Assembly: GCF_002993285.1 (NCBI RefSeq)
Contig: NZ_CP027433.1
Span: 2,852,001-2,916,000, forward strand
DNA from: Gordonia iterans
Lineage (GTDB): Bacteria; Actinomycetota; Actinomycetes; Mycobacteriales; Mycobacteriaceae
DNA: 64,000 bases
Reading direction: 5' to 3'
The notes beneath the pieces are model-generated. The model had not been told where the DNA came from. It was given only the letters and a program-made list of their open reading frames with translations, and searched no databases. Positions 1 through 9,726 of the stretch are shown here, in pieces. Positions within the stretch are counted from its first letter, which is position 1; the number at the start of each line of letters is the position of its first letter. The translations under genes and the position numbers were made by a program.

Positions 1-45
1 GGCCGGCGGATCGTAGTTGTGGAGGACCCGGATGTTTCGGCACAT
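1..45 (-). CDS. DUF2277 family protein, 5' end only
   Basis: The first 15 codons of a minus-strand gene run off the left edge of the window. The residues MCRNIRVLHNYDPPA match the very conserved start of DUF2277 proteins (M-C-R-N-I-R-x-L-x-N-x-x-PPA), small actinobacterial proteins of unknown function. The start lies 28 nt after the stop of the monooxygenase gene on the same strand, so it is probably the last gene of the SDR-patatin-monooxygenase operon. Family assignment rests only on this short N-terminus. Confidence 0.75.
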   Translation of the reverse strand, partial: MCRNIRVLHNYDPPA

Positions 46-73
46 GTCTTCGACGGTACGCCGGGTCCGGCGC

Positions 74-1558
74 TCACGGAACGACCACGGATCGCTCCGG
101 CGCCTCGACCCGGAAGTGCTCGACCTCGGGCTCGGCGAGCAGGCGTTCCATCCTCGCGCGGTCGAACGGCCACAAGTCGATGCGTCCGCTCTCGGTGAGG
201 TACCACGAATGGCAGCCGGTGTTCCAGACGGTCGGCCCCAACGCGGCGGCGACGTCGTCGTAGAACGACGACGTGGCCTCCTCGGTCACCTCGATGCGCT
301 CGATCTCGCCGCGCGACCACCTCCCCAGCCACCGTGCGATGTACCGGCTCGTGAGCTCCGCGGAGTACTGCAGCGAGATGGAGCCGGTGGGCGAGTTCGG
401 GCCGAGCACCGTGAAGAGGTTGGGGAACCCGGGGATCGCGGTCATCCGGTAGGCACGCGGACCGTCGGACCACGCCTGCTCCAGGGTGATCCCGTCCCGT
501 CCGCTGATCGCCATCGGCCGCATGTAGTCGTGCGCACGGAAGCCGGTCGCCAGCACGATCACGTCGACATCGTGTTCGGTGCCGTCAGCAGTGACGATCC
601 CGGTCGGGGTGACCCGGTCGATGCCGTCGGTGACCAACTGCGCGTTGGACCGCTGCAGTGCCCGGTAGTAGGTCCCGGAGATCACCTGACGCTTGCACAG
701 CGGCTGGTAGTCCGGGGTCAGCTGCGCTCGGAGCCCGGGATCGCGGACCTGGGCCCGCAGCGACAACCGCGCGTACCGCTGAACCAGCGAACGTCGCCAG
801 GACGGCCGCAGCACGACGTCGGCGAAGATCCCCGACCCCCACAGCAGACCGCGGTAGAGGTCCTTGTGCAGCCTCGGCAGAGCCCCGAGAACCGACGCCG
901 TGCCCGGAAGCTGCGGCAGCGACATCGGCGCCCACAGCACCCACTGTGGAGACCGGACGAAGTGGATCAGCGAGGCCGCGACCGGCTGCAGGGCAGACAC
1001 CACCTGAACACCGGTCGATCCGGTGCCGACCACGGCGACGCGCTTGCCGTCGATCTTCAGCTCGGGGTCCCAGCGTGCGGTGTGCACGACGCGACCGGCG
1101 AACTCGTCGAGCCCGTCGATGTCGGGGTAGGCGGGGTTCTCCAGGACCCCGGTCGCGCAGAGGACGAAGTCGGCGGTCAGCCGCTCATCGCCGGCGGTGG
1201 TCAGCGTCCACTCCCCCGTCGCATCGTCGTACTCGGCGGAGATCACTTCGACGCCGCAGCGGATCAGTGCGGACAGCCCGAGTTGCTCGACGACGTCCCG
1301 GTGGTAGCGCTGGATCTCCTCGCCGGTGGCCCACACCCTGGACCAGTCGGGCTTCGGCGCGAACCCGAACTGGTAGATCTGCGACGGGACGTCGCAGGTC
1401 AGGCCGGGGTAGCGGTTCCAGAACCAGACACCGCCCACGTCGGCGCCCTTCTCCAGCACCGTGACGTCGGCGAAACCCGCCTCGGTCAGAACATGCGCGG
1501 CGGTGATGCCTGCCACGCCTGCGCCGATGATCACCACGCGCGGTTCGCGATCGCTCAT
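74..1558 (-). CDS. Flavin-containing Baeyer-Villiger type monooxygenase
   Basis: A 494-residue FAD/NADPH monooxygenase. An FAD-binding GAGVAG motif sits near residue 12, the Baeyer-Villiger fingerprint F-A-G-R-V-V-H-T-A-R-W-D near residue 150, and a second dinucleotide-binding GTGSTG near residue 176. Such enzymes insert oxygen next to a ketone (ester or lactone formation) or oxidise S/N atoms; the substrate here cannot be read. The ATG overlaps the patatin stop as ATGA, which fixes the start. Neighbouring SDR and patatin-like lipase suggest a pathway of alcohol to ketone to ester to hydrolysis on a lipid or steroid-like substrate (inference). Confidence 0.9.
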   Translation of the reverse strand: MSDREPRVVIIGAGVAGITAAHVLTEAGFADVTVLEKGADVGGVWFWNRYPGLTCDVPSQIYQFGFAPKPDWSRVWATGEEIQRYHRDVVEQLGLSALIRCGVEVISAEYDDATGEWTLTTAGDERLTADFVLCATGVLENPAYPDIDGLDEFAGRVVHTARWDPELKIDGKRVAVVGTGSTGVQVVSALQPVAASLIHFVRSPQWVLWAPMSLPQLPGTASVLGALPRLHKDLYRGLLWGSGIFADVVLRPSWRRSLVQRYARLSLRAQVRDPGLRAQLTPDYQPLCKRQVISGTYYRALQRSNAQLVTDGIDRVTPTGIVTADGTEHDVDVIVLATGFRAHDYMRPMAISGRDGITLEQAWSDGPRAYRMTAIPGFPNLFTVLGPNSPTGSISLQYSAELTSRYIARWLGRWSRGEIERIEVTEEATSSFYDDVAAALGPTVWNTGCHSWYLTESGRIDLWPFDRARMERLLAEPEVEHFRVEAPERSVVVP

Positions 1559-2514
1559 CGCGCCTCCTCCAGGGTCAGCGCTGCGGCCACCGTCGCGCGA
1601 GCACTGCGGAGTGAGCCCTCGAAGGCCGCGGCGCGCTTCCGGCGGTTCATGAAGTTGGGGCCGAGCGCGCCGAGTTCGGCGGCGGTCGGCGACACGACGA
1701 CGACGCGCGTCCCGCGGGCTCGCACCCGGTCGACCTCTCTGCGCAGCTGCGCCGACATCGGCCGGCGCAGAAGCACCGCCTCGGCGAGTCCGCCGGGGCC
1801 CGGGCCGCGGGTGAAGTCGAGACCGGCCATCGACGCGATCACGTAAACCACCTCCGCCTCGCCGGGACCGATCAGGTCGACCGACGCGGTCGACGCGGCG
1901 CCCCCGTCGACGTGGTCGAGTCCGCCGACGGTCACCGGAGGCATCCATCCGGGGATGCCCCACGACGCCCGGAGTGCCTGATTCAGCGACGCCGTCGAGT
2001 CGAGGGCCGGATTCGACGGCGCGTCCTCGCCCGACCCGGTGAAGGCGATGCGCCGATCGTCCTCCGGGCGATAGGCCACCAGACGGACTCCGGATCGCGG
2101 CAGCCAGCCGGTCGTCGGGTCGGCCACCGCATCCGCCAGCTGCCCCAGCCACGAGGCATCCCCTCGACCGCGCGGGGCGATGCCGGTCAGTGCCCGGTGG
2201 CCGCCGCGCCGGGTCAGTGCCGACATCCGCGGCGGTGCGAGCCGTGGCAACGGCGGAAGGGGCCCCGGTGTCGCGGCCAGGTGCGCGGCCAGCCGTTCGT
2301 CGACGGGCCGCCCGAGTTGCATGTCCACCAGCTCCGTCACCGAGAACCCCGCGCCGAGCATCGTCGCCAGCTCGGCACCGGCCGAGGTGCCCTGCAGGAT
2401 GTCCGCCTCGCGCGGATCCCAGTCGAGATGCTCGGCCAGCGCGTGGAGCGCAGCGACCGACCAGGCGCCGCCGAGTGTGCCTCCGCAGCCGATGACGAGT
2501 GCGGTCCTGGTCAT
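1555..2514 (-). CDS. Patatin-like phospholipase
   Basis: A 319-residue patatin-fold serine hydrolase. The glycine-rich oxyanion region GCGGTLGGAW is near residue 9, the nucleophile elbow G-T-S-A-G near residue 43, and the catalytic Asp lies in a D-G-G motif near residue 208. The family hydrolyses acyl esters of lipids with a Ser-Asp dyad. It starts with an ATGA overlap on the SDR stop and ends with an ATGA overlap on the monooxygenase start, so the three genes are translationally coupled. No signal peptide is seen, so it is probably cytoplasmic. Confidence 0.88.
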   Translation of the reverse strand: MTRTALVIGCGGTLGGAWSVAALHALAEHLDWDPREADILQGTSAGAELATMLGAGFSVTELVDMQLGRPVDERLAAHLAATPGPLPPLPRLAPPRMSALTRRGGHRALTGIAPRGRGDASWLGQLADAVADPTTGWLPRSGVRLVAYRPEDDRRIAFTGSGEDAPSNPALDSTASLNQALRASWGIPGWMPPVTVGGLDHVDGGAASTASVDLIGPGEAEVVYVIASMAGLDFTRGPGPGGLAEAVLLRRPMSAQLRREVDRVRARGTRVVVVSPTAAELGALGPNFMNRRKRAAAFEGSLRSARATVAAALTLEEAR

Positions 2515-3470
2515 CGTGCCGCCTTCTCGGCCGGGGTGCGCGCGGCGCCGGCCGTCGGCACGGTGCCCGACACCGCGCTCGCCCCCGCCTGCCGGTCGAT
2601 TCTCTCGAGGTACTTCCGGCGGCCGACGGGATCGAGCGCCATCGCCTGGTCGTGACCGATCAGCGCGCGAACCGCTCGTTCGACCGTCTCCGGCACAAAG
2701 GCCTCCACCAGCGTCCACGCCGGCAAGACCCACGACGGCGACGAGGTCTTCGCAGCGCGTGTCGTCACGGTGCGCACGATCTGCTCGGCGACGTCCTCGG
2801 GGTCGACGGTCGGCAGCACGGAGAGATCGGCGCCGGAGGAGAGCTCGGTCCGCACGGCGGCCGGCATGATCGCCGACACCGTGACACCGGTTCCGTCGTA
2901 CTCGCGACGCGCGGCGAGCGAAGCGCCGAGCGCCGCGTACTTGCTGGCGTTGTAGGTGACCATCCCCGGCAACGGGATCATCCCGGCCATCGACGAGACG
3001 TTGACGACGTGCCCGCGTCCGGCCGCCGCCATCGACGGCAGCACGGCGTGCATGCCGTTGAGCACCCCGCGCACGTTCACGTCCAGCATCAGGTCGGTGG
3101 TGGCCGCACTCTCGTCGGCGAACGGCCCCACCGGCATCACTCCGTTGTTGTTCACCAGCACGTCCACGCGACCGTGCGCGCCGATCACCTCGTCGATCAG
3201 CGCGGTCCAGGAGGCCCGGTCGGTGACGTCGAGCCGGCGCGCCGTCGCCCCGCGAATCGACGCCGCGGTCTCGGCCGTGACGTCCGCGTCGAGGTCGCCG
3301 ATCCACACCGTCGCGCCCGCCGCCGCGAAGGCCTCCGCGGTCCGGGCGCCGATGCCGCGGCCGCCCCCGGTGACGATCACCACAGCGCCGTCGAGGTCGA
3401 TCGCCGGCACGCCGCGCAGGTATCCGATGCGCGACGTGATGCCGCGCGACAACGCTCCCAGGAAGTCCAC
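2511..3470 (-). CDS. Short-chain dehydrogenase/reductase
   Basis: A 319-residue classical SDR. The cofactor motif T-G-G-G-R-G-I-G is near residue 34, N-N-N-G (the NNAG position) follows, and the active site Y-N-A-S-K has the Tyr and Lys correctly spaced. The C-terminal extension after about residue 250 is longer than in minimal SDRs. It is the first gene of a minus-strand operon with a patatin lipase, a Baeyer-Villiger monooxygenase and DUF2277, and is divergent from a TetR regulator 136 nt away. It probably interconverts an alcohol and the ketone used by the monooxygenase (inference). Confidence 0.9.
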   Translation of the reverse strand: MDFLGALSRGITSRIGYLRGVPAIDLDGAVVIVTGGGRGIGARTAEAFAAAGATVWIGDLDADVTAETAASIRGATARRLDVTDRASWTALIDEVIGAHGRVDVLVNNNGVMPVGPFADESAATTDLMLDVNVRGVLNGMHAVLPSMAAAGRGHVVNVSSMAGMIPLPGMVTYNASKYAALGASLAARREYDGTGVTVSAIMPAAVRTELSSGADLSVLPTVDPEDVAEQIVRTVTTRAAKTSSPSWVLPAWTLVEAFVPETVERAVRALIGHDQAMALDPVGRRKYLERIDRQAGASAVSGTVPTAGAARTPAEKAAR

Positions 3471-3555
3471 GTCTCAGGTCCTCTTTCGTCGGCCGCCTGC
3501 GGCGGTGCAGTCTGCCCGGGCATGTGGCGCCGGTCTCACTCGGAGTCTGGTTCAG

Positions 3556-3586
3556 ATACCCCGGGTATGTCAATACTTGCGGTATT
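3556..3586. promoter_or_regulatory. Two palindromes in the divergent SDR/TetR promoter region
   Basis: ATACCC-c-GGGTAT is a perfect 13-bp inverted repeat at 3556-3568. AATAC-N5-GTATT follows at 3572-3586. Both lie between the SDR start (3470) and the TetR start (3607), where a TetR-family operator controlling both directions would be expected. Binding is not shown; the two sites share an ATAC/GTAT core. Confidence 0.5.
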
Positions 3587-3606
3587 CAGAATGTAGGATC
3601 GTCGGC

Positions 3607-4218
3607 ATGACGATCCGCCTCAGTCGCGCCCAACAGCGCGAACGGACGCAATCCGAGCTGCGGCGAATCGCGCGCGCGGAGTTCCTGCGGCAGGGATACG
3701 CGGCGACCAGGCTCGACACCGTCGCCGAGCTCGCCGGCTACTCCAAGGGCGCCGTGTACTCGAACTTCGCCGACAAACGGGCCCTGTGCCAGGCTGTCCT
3801 CACCGACATCCGGCGCGAGAAGTTCGCCGAGATCGCCGCGATCACCTCGTCGAGCGACGACGTCGATCAGATCGCGGACAAGCTCGGCGACTGGATCCGC
3901 GCGACCGTCGGCGACGCCGAATGGACCGCCCTGGAGCTGGAGTTCAGTGCGCTGGCGCGGACCGACCCCACGGTGCACGCGCTGACGGCGGACGCCCGGC
4001 GCGAATTCAGCGCCGCCATCGCCGCTCTGCTCACCGACGTCCTCGGCGATCCCGCCGAACTGGCGCCCGGACTGCCCGGCGTCGGCGATCTGGCCGATCT
4101 GCTGCTGAGCACCGGAATCGGGCTGGGCATCAGCCGCGCCTTCGACCCCGACGTGTCCCTGGAACCCGGGATCGCCGGACTCAAAGGCCTCTTCGGCCTG
4201 CTGGCGGCCCTGCGCTGA
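3607..4218 (+). CDS. TetR family transcriptional regulator
   Basis: A 203-residue TetR-type repressor with an N-terminal helix-turn-helix at about residues 12-60 containing the usual ...G-Y-x-x-x-x-L-D-x-V-A-x-x-A-G-Y-S-K-G-A-x-Y-x-N-F pattern, followed by a helical ligand domain. It is divergently transcribed from the SDR-patatin-monooxygenase operon and probably represses it in response to a lipophilic metabolite (inference). The start is the ATG closest to the conserved domain. Confidence 0.9.
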   Translation: MTIRLSRAQQRERTQSELRRIARAEFLRQGYAATRLDTVAELAGYSKGAVYSNFADKRALCQAVLTDIRREKFAEIAAITSSSDDVDQIADKLGDWIRATVGDAEWTALELEFSALARTDPTVHALTADARREFSAAIAALLTDVLGDPAELAPGLPGVGDLADLLLSTGIGLGISRAFDPDVSLEPGIAGLKGLFGLLAALR

Positions 4219-4227
4219 ACCGGCGTG

Positions 4228-4836
4228 TCAGCGTGCGCGGACCACGGCGGTGCCGGTGACCCGGTCGTGCATGGCGCGGCCGTTGTAGTCGTTGATCAGC
4301 GCGGGCACCACGAACGGGATGAGCAGCTGGCGGAAGAAGGCGCGCACGATCCCGACGGCCGCCCGCGGCTGGGTCCCGGCGGCCTCGGCCGCACCGCGCT
4401 CGGCGCCCAGGTCGGCGCGGGCCACGCGCGTGCCTGCGAGGTACTGGCCCGGGGTGAAGCCGAAGAACGCCACCGTGAAGATGCCCAGAACGAACCAGAT
4501 GCCGAACTGCCACCACGCCATCGCCTGCACCGTCACTTCGAAAGCGCTGAAGACGTGGCCGTCGTCGTTGACGATCTCCTGCCGCGGCCCGACGATCGCG
4601 AACGCGACGCCCGCCGCGATCAGCCAGTCGACCAGCAGCGCGACGACCCGCACCCAGCCTCCGGCGATCGAGCCCGGACCGTCCTTCGGCAGTCCGAGAT
4701 CGGCGCCGCGGTACTCGACGTCTTCGGCGGCGATGTACGGGCCGGTCAGCCAGGAACCCGCGGCATCGCGCATCGTCGAACTCGACGACGACGGCGCGGT
4801 CTTCTTCGCACGGCGGGAACTGTCCTTCGAAGCCAT
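4228..4836 (-). CDS. RDD family membrane protein
   Basis: A 202-residue membrane protein. After a Ser/Lys-rich cytoplasmic N-terminus it has an RDD-domain-like region with hydrophobic helices at about residues 68-85 and 107-130, a conserved turn F-G-F-T-P-G-Q-Y-L-A-G-T, and a third helix near 175. A gene of this type lies just upstream of glnA1 in mycobacteria (Rv2219A), so it belongs to the conserved backbone. It converges with the TetR gene (9 nt between stops). The nested insertion begins about 10 nt upstream of its start, so its promoter has probably been displaced or now lies in mobile DNA. An ATG three codons upstream (4845) is possible. Confidence 0.8.
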   Translation of the reverse strand: MASKDSSRRAKKTAPSSSSSTMRDAAGSWLTGPYIAAEDVEYRGADLGLPKDGPGSIAGGWVRVVALLVDWLIAAGVAFAIVGPRQEIVNDDGHVFSAFEVTVQAMAWWQFGIWFVLGIFTVAFFGFTPGQYLAGTRVARADLGAERGAAEAAGTQPRAAVGIVRAFFRQLLIPFVVPALINDYNGRAMHDRVTGTAVVRAR

Positions 4837-5268
4837 GCCGTCCATCCTAGTGTCCCGTGTCGAAAGTTCTTTCGCGGTATGCCGGGGCCCGATGAACGTC
4901 TGGCGGCGTTGTCCTCGGTCAGGATGTCAAGCCCCGGGTTTCTTGGAGACTGATTTAGTTGGTTTCCTTGGTTGCCAGAGCCGAGTTGGCCTGGACGTGT
5001 GATCGGCCTGCAGTGGCCGTGTCAGGCGGCGTTCTTGTCGTCGGCTGCTTGATCGAGGCTGGCCCAGTAGGCGGCCTCGTACTCGGCGGGCGGGACGTGT
5101 CCGAGCTCGCCGTGGAGCCGTCGCTGGTTGTACCAGTCGACCCACTCGGCGGTGGCGATCTCGAGGTCATCGATGCCGTGCCACATCCCCTTGCGTCGCT
5201 GCCTGGGGCCGCGGACCAGCTCGGCCTTGTACAGCGAGTTCAGCGCCTCGGCCATCGCGTTGAAGCTC

Positions 5269-6435
5269 CTATAGATTGTCAAGTCGATCAGGCCGCGATT
5301 TCGAGTTCGTCAACGAACGGGGTTCGGCGGTGGTATCCGGTGTGGGCAGGAGTCGGAAGAGTTCACGTGCGAGGTAGCGCTTGAGGCAGCGGATGATTTC
5401 CCGTTTCGATAGGCCCTCGGCGGTGCGACGTGCGACGTAGTCGATGGTGGGCTGATGCCAGCGCATCCGCACGATGACGACCCGGTACAGCGCGGCGTTG
5501 GCCTGGCGGTTCCCACCGCGATACAGCCGGTGGCGGTTGTTGGTCTTGCCTGATCCGGCCGGGATCGGACAGGCGCCGCACATTTTGGCGAACGCCGCCT
5601 CGGACTTGATCCGGTTGGCGTTGTCGCCGGCGGTGATCAGCATCTGGGCCGCAGTGTCGTAACCGACGCCGACAGCCTCGACGAGCCGGGGTGCAGCGGC
5701 CACGGTGAGTATCTTCAACGACGCGGCGTGAGCCTTGGCCTCTTCATGCAGCGCAAGCCAACGCTGCGCCATCGAGGACAACACATGTCGCATCGCGGCC
5801 TCTGGATCGTTCGGGACAACTACGGCTGGTGCTCCACGGCGAACGGGTGGCAATGGGGTCGGGCCTTCCAGTGCCGCGCACGCGGTGATCAGCTTGTGGT
5901 CAGTGAGCTTCTCCAACTTTGCGCGCAGCGCTTCGCTTCCCGTCGCGAGGGTCGCTTTGAGTGTGATCATGGTGGTGGTTCGGGCTTGGACGGCACCGTC
6001 GTAGGCGATCTTGACCAGCCTGATCGTCTCCACTGCACCATCGGCGGTCTTCGGTGCCGATAAGCCGTGGCCGGCCAGCAGCTGCCGAGCGGCGTGCTCG
6101 GCGTCGAGGGTGTCGTTCTTCCCCGCGAGACGACGTTCGGCGGCCCGCGCGGGACGGGCGATCTCATGGACCTGGTGGCCGTGGTTGCGCAGGTAGCGGG
6201 CCAGGCCGACGCCGTAGGAGCCGGTGCCTTCAACGCCGAACCCGATCAGACTTCCGGCCGGGCCGACCAACGCCAGGCAGAAGGTGACGAGCTCGTCGAA
6301 TCCGGCGACCGTGGCCGGAGTGACCACATCACCGAGTCGTCCGCCGAGACCGTCGATCGCGACTGCTACGTGGTTGTCCTTGTGGGTATCGACACCGATG
6401 ATGACATCGTCACGGCGGAGCTGCATGCTGGACAT
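5269..6435 (-). CDS. IS110 family transposase (DEDD recombinase)
   Basis: A 388-residue protein with the N-terminal RuvC-like DEDD domain (G-V-D-T-H-K-D; G-V-E-G-T-G-S-Y-G; N-D-T-L-D-A-E) and the C-terminal Tnp domain around G-A-C-P-I-P-A-G-S-G-K-T-N-N, which holds the catalytic Ser region, then R-G-G-N-R-Q-A-N-A. Known members are guided by an RNA from their own non-coding end (bridge RNA). The frame looks intact. Alternative starts are ATG at 6471 and 6426; 6435 was chosen because the conserved region begins a few residues later. The TAG stop lies inside the element's terminal donor sequence. Confidence 0.92.
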   Translation of the reverse strand: MSSMQLRRDDVIIGVDTHKDNHVAVAIDGLGGRLGDVVTPATVAGFDELVTFCLALVGPAGSLIGFGVEGTGSYGVGLARYLRNHGHQVHEIARPARAAERRLAGKNDTLDAEHAARQLLAGHGLSAPKTADGAVETIRLVKIAYDGAVQARTTTMITLKATLATGSEALRAKLEKLTDHKLITACAALEGPTPLPPVRRGAPAVVVPNDPEAAMRHVLSSMAQRWLALHEEAKAHAASLKILTVAAAPRLVEAVGVGYDTAAQMLITAGDNANRIKSEAAFAKMCGACPIPAGSGKTNNRHRLYRGGNRQANAALYRVVIVRMRWHQPTIDYVARRTAEGLSKREIIRCLKRYLARELFRLLPTPDTTAEPRSLTNSKSRPDRLDNL

Positions 6436-6489
6436 TGGACTGTGGATTCCTCTCTCGCATTCTGGGTCCATGGCTCAGCTGGCCGGAGT

Positions 6490-7740
<1,251 letters not shown>

Positions 7741-7970
7741 CTTCCTCTGTTCCTCCAGGTTTCGATGTCTCCATCAAACCCGGGGCGGGACAGGATACCT
7801 GCCGGTATCCCTCCCTCGTCCGCCTTGCCGGCCGCCCATCGGACTCCCGGCAACCATCGAGAAACTTCCGACACGGGACACTAGTGTCGCCGCCTCCCGG
7901 GCCCGAATCCGCCGAATCCGCACGCCGGAGGGCCCGGGAATTCACGAGATCCACACACAGCGGCCGCTGT

Positions 7971-8008
7971 GTAACACGGGGGAAACACTTGGTTGACCGG
8001 CGGGCAAC
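7971..8008 (+). promoter_or_regulatory. Tandem GlnR box upstream of glnA1
   Basis: GTAAC-N6-GAAAC (7971-7986) is followed after 6 nt by TTGAC-N6-GCAAC (7993-8008). The first half matches the actinobacterial GlnR consensus gTnAC-n6-GaAAC exactly, and the two a-sites are exactly 22 bp apart as in known tandem GlnR operators. It lies 112 nt upstream of the glnA1 start and 87 nt inside the right edge of the nested insertion, so nitrogen control of glnA1 should be preserved. Confidence 0.8.
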
Positions 8009-8119
8009 CTCGCCTCCCTACCGTCAAACGCAACGATTCACACCTCACTCCGATAAGAATCAGGGTGTGAGTTGCGGCCAGAGAGGTTCTGGCCCACCCG
8101 AGTTAGGAGAACGGCGACC

Positions 8120-9553
8120 GTGTACAACACGAACGAAGAACTGCTCGAGGGCATCAAGACCGAAGGTGTCGAGTACGTCGACATCCGGTTCTGCGATCTC
8201 CCCGGCACGATGCAGCATTTCTCGATCCCGGCTTCGGCCTTCACCGAGGACGTCTTCACCGAGGGGCTGGCCTTCGACGGTTCGTCGGTCCGCGGCTTCC
8301 AGTCGATCGACGAGTCCGACATGATGCTGCTCCCCGACCCGGCCACCGCACGGATCGACCCGTTCCGCAAGGCCAAGACGATGAACCTCAACTTCTTCGT
8401 CCACGACCCGTTCACCCGCGAGGCCTACAGCCGCGATCCGCGCAACGTCGCCCGCAAGGCGCAGGACTACCTGACCTCCACCGGCATCGCCGACACCTGC
8501 TTCTTCGGCGCCGAGGCCGAGTTCTACATCTTCGACTCGGTCGCCTACGGCTCGGAGATGAACGGCACCTTCTACGAGGTCGAGTCGGTCTCCGGCGCCT
8601 GGAACACCTCGGCCGCCACCAACCCGGACGGAACCCCGAACCTCGGCTACAAGGTCCGCCCCAAGGGCGGCTACTTCCCCGTCGCCCCGTACGACCACTA
8701 CGTCGACCTGCGCGACGAGATGTCGACCAACCTGACCAACGCCGGCTTCACCCTCGAGCGCGGCCACCACGAGGTGGGCACCGGCGGTCAGGCCGAGATC
8801 AACTACAAGTTCAACACTCTGCTCCACGCCGCCGACGACGTGCTGCTGTTCAAGTACATCATCAAGAACACCGCGTGGCAGAACGGCAAGTCGGTCACCT
8901 TCATGCCGAAGCCGCTCTTCGGCGACAACGGCTCGGGAATGCACGCGCACCAGTCGCTGTGGAAGGACGGCAAGCCGCTGTTCCACGACGAGTCGGGCTA
9001 TGCCGGCCTCTCGGACCTGGCCCGCTACTACATCGGCGGCATCCTGCACCACGCCCCGAGCCTGCTGGCCTTCACCAACCCGACCATCAACTCGTACAAG
9101 CGCCTGGTGCCGGGCTATGAGGCCCCGATCAATCTGGTCTACAGCCAGCGCAACCGTTCGGCCTGCGTGCGGATCCCGATCACCGGTAACAACCCGAAGG
9201 CCAAGCGCCTGGAGTTCCGTTGCCCGGACAGCTCGGGCAACCCGTACCTGGCTTTCGCGGCCATGATGATGGCCGGCCTGGACGGCATCAAGAACAAGAT
9301 CGAGCCGCACGAGCCGGTGGACAAGGACCTCTACGAGCTCCCGCCGGAGGAGGCCAAGGGCATTCCGCAGGCGCCGACCTCGCTCGCCGCGGTGATCGAC
9401 CGCCTGGAAGAGGACCACGACTACCTCACTGCAGGCGGCGTCTTCACCGAGGACCTGATCGACACCTGGATCTCCTACAAGCGCGAGAACGAGATCGAGC
9501 CGGTCCAGATCCGCCCGCACCCCTACGAGTTCCAGCTCTACTACGACTGCTGA
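8120..9553 (+). CDS. glnA1: Glutamine synthetase type I
   Basis: ATP-dependent condensation of glutamate and ammonium to glutamine, a cytoplasmic dodecamer. The 477 residues match the family length. Visible motifs include the N-terminal [18 protein letters not shown], the ATP/metal segment [23 protein letters not shown], and the adenylylation loop L-Y-E-L-P-P-E-E with Tyr405, the presumed GlnE target. It starts with GTG behind AGGAGA; the residues before it do not fit the family. A GlnR box lies upstream and a strong hairpin follows. Confidence 0.98.
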   Translation: MYNTNEELLEGIKTEGVEYVDIRFCDLPGTMQHFSIPASAFTEDVFTEGLAFDGSSVRGFQSIDESDMMLLPDPATARIDPFRKAKTMNLNFFVHDPFTREAYSRDPRNVARKAQDYLTSTGIADTCFFGAEAEFYIFDSVAYGSEMNGTFYEVESVSGAWNTSAATNPDGTPNLGYKVRPKGGYFPVAPYDHYVDLRDEMSTNLTNAGFTLERGHHEVGTGGQAEINYKFNTLLHAADDVLLFKYIIKNTAWQNGKSVTFMPKPLFGDNGSGMHAHQSLWKDGKPLFHDESGYAGLSDLARYYIGGILHHAPSLLAFTNPTINSYKRLVPGYEAPINLVYSQRNRSACVRIPITGNNPKAKRLEFRCPDSSGNPYLAFAAMMMAGLDGIKNKIEPHEPVDKDLYELPPEEAKGIPQAPTSLAAVIDRLEEDHDYLTAGGVFTEDLIDTWISYKRENEIEPVQIRPHPYEFQLYYDC

Positions 9554-9569
9554 TCGCTCGTCGACGTAT

Positions 9570-9602
9570 ACGACGCCCCCGGTTCCGCACCGGGGGCGTC
9601 GT
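9570..9602 (+). terminator. Rho-independent type hairpin after glnA1
   Basis: ACGACGCCCCCGG (9570-9582) and CCGGGGGCGTCGT (9590-9602) form a perfect 13-bp stem with a 7-nt loop, beginning 16 nt after the glnA1 stop. There is no U-tract, as is common in actinobacteria. Confidence 0.85.
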
Positions 9603-9726
9603 GCATTCGATCACGGCGCCGGCGCCTACGGTGGGGGATGACCGGACGACACCGGGCGCCGGACCCGCAGCCCCCGCCTGACCGACGCAGCGCGCCGTCC
9701 GGCCCGGCGCCCGCCTGGGCATCGCG

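Noticed and set aside
17..3596. Long open frames on the plus strand across the first operon
   Set aside because: They are antisense shadows of the monooxygenase, patatin and SDR genes, have Arg/Pro-rich low-complexity products, and show no family motifs. This is common at such high GC.
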